Shown here in pieces: positions 5,051-5,537 of a DNA stretch of 5,537 nt (positions are counted from its first letter, which is position 1; each line of letters starts with the position of its first letter). The notes below the pieces were generated by a model that did not search any database, had not been told where the DNA came from, and saw nothing but the letters and a program-made list of their open reading frames with translations. The position numbers were made by a program, and so were the translations under genes. The DNA is taken from NCBI GenBank assembly GCA_020430005.1, contig JAGQKQ010000129.1:1-5537 (forward strand). Direction: 5' to 3'. The DNA is from Candidatus Omnitrophota bacterium. Lineage in GTDB: Bacteria > Omnitrophota > Gorgyraeia > Zapsychrales > Zapsychraceae.

Positions 5051-5056
5051 AACTTT

Positions 5057-5062
5057 TCCTTT
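5057..5062 (-). promoter_or_regulatory. Shine-Dalgarno site of the first ATPase, overlapping the permease stop
   Basis: AAAGGA on the minus strand is 6 nt before the ATG at 5050 and shares bases with the permease TAA (5063-5061). This supports the short start and coupled translation of permease and ATPase. Confidence 0.75.
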
Positions 5063-5537
5063 ATGCTGATATTTGTTCTTTATTAAAACTAACGGCTTTT
5101 TGAAAAACAACCATTATCCTGTCTAACATAAACCCGATAATACCAATGGTCAGGACAGCCACCATAATTCTCGCCAACGATTGGCTGCTTCCATTCTGAA
5201 ATTCATCCCAGACAAATTTTCCGAGACCGGGATTTTGCGCCAGCATCTCGGCGGCAATCAGAACCATCCAACCAACTCCCAAGGAAATACGCAATCCTGT
5301 AAAAATAAACGGAAGCGACGATGGTAAGACAATCTTGAAAATCTTGGTAAATACATTCAGTCGTAAAACACGCGCGACGTTAATGTAGTCTTTATCAATG
5401 GACGAAACTCCCAGTGCGGTATTTAATAAACTCGGCCAGAGGGAGCACAACGATACAGTAATGGCCGATGTGATAAACGATTTCTCAAACATCCCCTCAT
5501 TTGTTACATACACAGCACTGACAATCATTGTCACAAT
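5061..5537 (-). CDS. ABC importer permease, NrtB-like (NitT/TauT class), N-terminus cut by window edge
   Basis: C-terminal 158 residues of an inner-membrane permease of the BPD_transp_1 fold. The frame stays open to the right edge, so the true start lies outside. Visible hallmarks are SLWPSLLNTALGVSSIDKDY, then the cytoplasmic EAA-type coupling loop NVARVLRLNVFTKIFKIVLP, then PFIFTGLRISLGVGWMVLIAAEML and GLGKFVWDEFQN, and a final membrane segment (VAVLTIGIIGFMLDRIMVVF). This order matches NrtB/CmpB/SsuC-type permeases, with NrtB/CmpB the nearest by eye because of the GxGxFxWDE segment. It forms the channel for nitrate, bicarbonate, sulfonate, cyanate or a similar small solute, and the sequence alone does not decide which. 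Its stop is 10 bp before the first ATPase, so the genes form one operon. A substrate-binding protein gene is expected further upstream, beyond the window. Confidence 0.88.
   Translation of the reverse strand: MVTMIVSAVYVTNEGMFEKSFITSAITVSLCSLWPSLLNTALGVSSIDKDYINVARVLRLNVFTKIFKIVLPSSLPFIFTGLRISLGVGWMVLIAAEMLAQNPGLGKFVWDEFQNGSSQSLARIMVAVLTIGIIGFMLDRIMVVFQKAVSFNKEQISA

Noticed and set aside
5051..5110. Longer start (ATG at 5110) for the first ATPase
   Set aside because: It would overlap the permease by 50 bp and add 20 residues before the normal family N-terminus, while the ATG at 5050 has a well-placed AAAGGA.

Overview
The window looks like chromosomal DNA from a Gram-negative-type bacterium that is moderately AT-rich. 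Two proteins have Sec signal peptides, Shine-Dalgarno sites are of the AAGGAG type, and the left edge carries a GC-rich REP-like palindrome. The phylum cannot be fixed from this sequence. An uncultured lineage is possible, but that is only an impression. I see no tRNA, rRNA, CRISPR array, transposase or phage gene.

Layout: (1) A REP-like hairpin (1-42) is followed by two rightward genes: a 94-residue exported protein of unknown function (64-348) and a ThiF family-2 E1-like adenylyltransferase (379-999). (2) A 181-bp intergenic stretch between convergent genes (1000-1180) holds several inverted repeats that do not look like ordinary terminators. (3) A leftward gene (1181-2233) encodes a 350-residue exported protein with a probable NTF2-like domain. 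(4) A 223-bp divergent intergenic region (2234-2456) leads to a rightward ada-like gene (2457-3290). It has an AraC-type DNA-binding domain fused to an O6-alkylguanine-DNA alkyltransferase, but no Ada zinc domain. Its predicted promoter would give a leaderless mRNA. (5) A leftward ABC-importer operon of the nitrate/taurine/bicarbonate class enters from beyond the right edge: permease (partial, 5061-5537), first ATPase (4166-5050) and second ATPase (3283-4158). The last gene overlaps the 3' end of the ada-like gene by 8 bp, tail to tail.

The clearest functional module is the importer. One NrtB-like permease and two different ATPases of NrtC/NrtD type would form the membrane and motor parts, and the substrate-binding protein must lie outside the window. 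The two ATPases differ at catalytic motifs in a complementary way: LSNGM instead of LSGGM in one, and Asn instead of the H-loop His in the other. In a heterodimer both departures would fall in the same composite ATP site, which predicts one canonical and one degenerate site. The other genes appear to be independent units: ThiS-type sulfur-carrier activation, DNA alkylation repair and an uncharacterised envelope protein. I found no convincing new multi-gene system. The ATPase asymmetry and the intergenic inverted-repeat elements deserve the closest second look.
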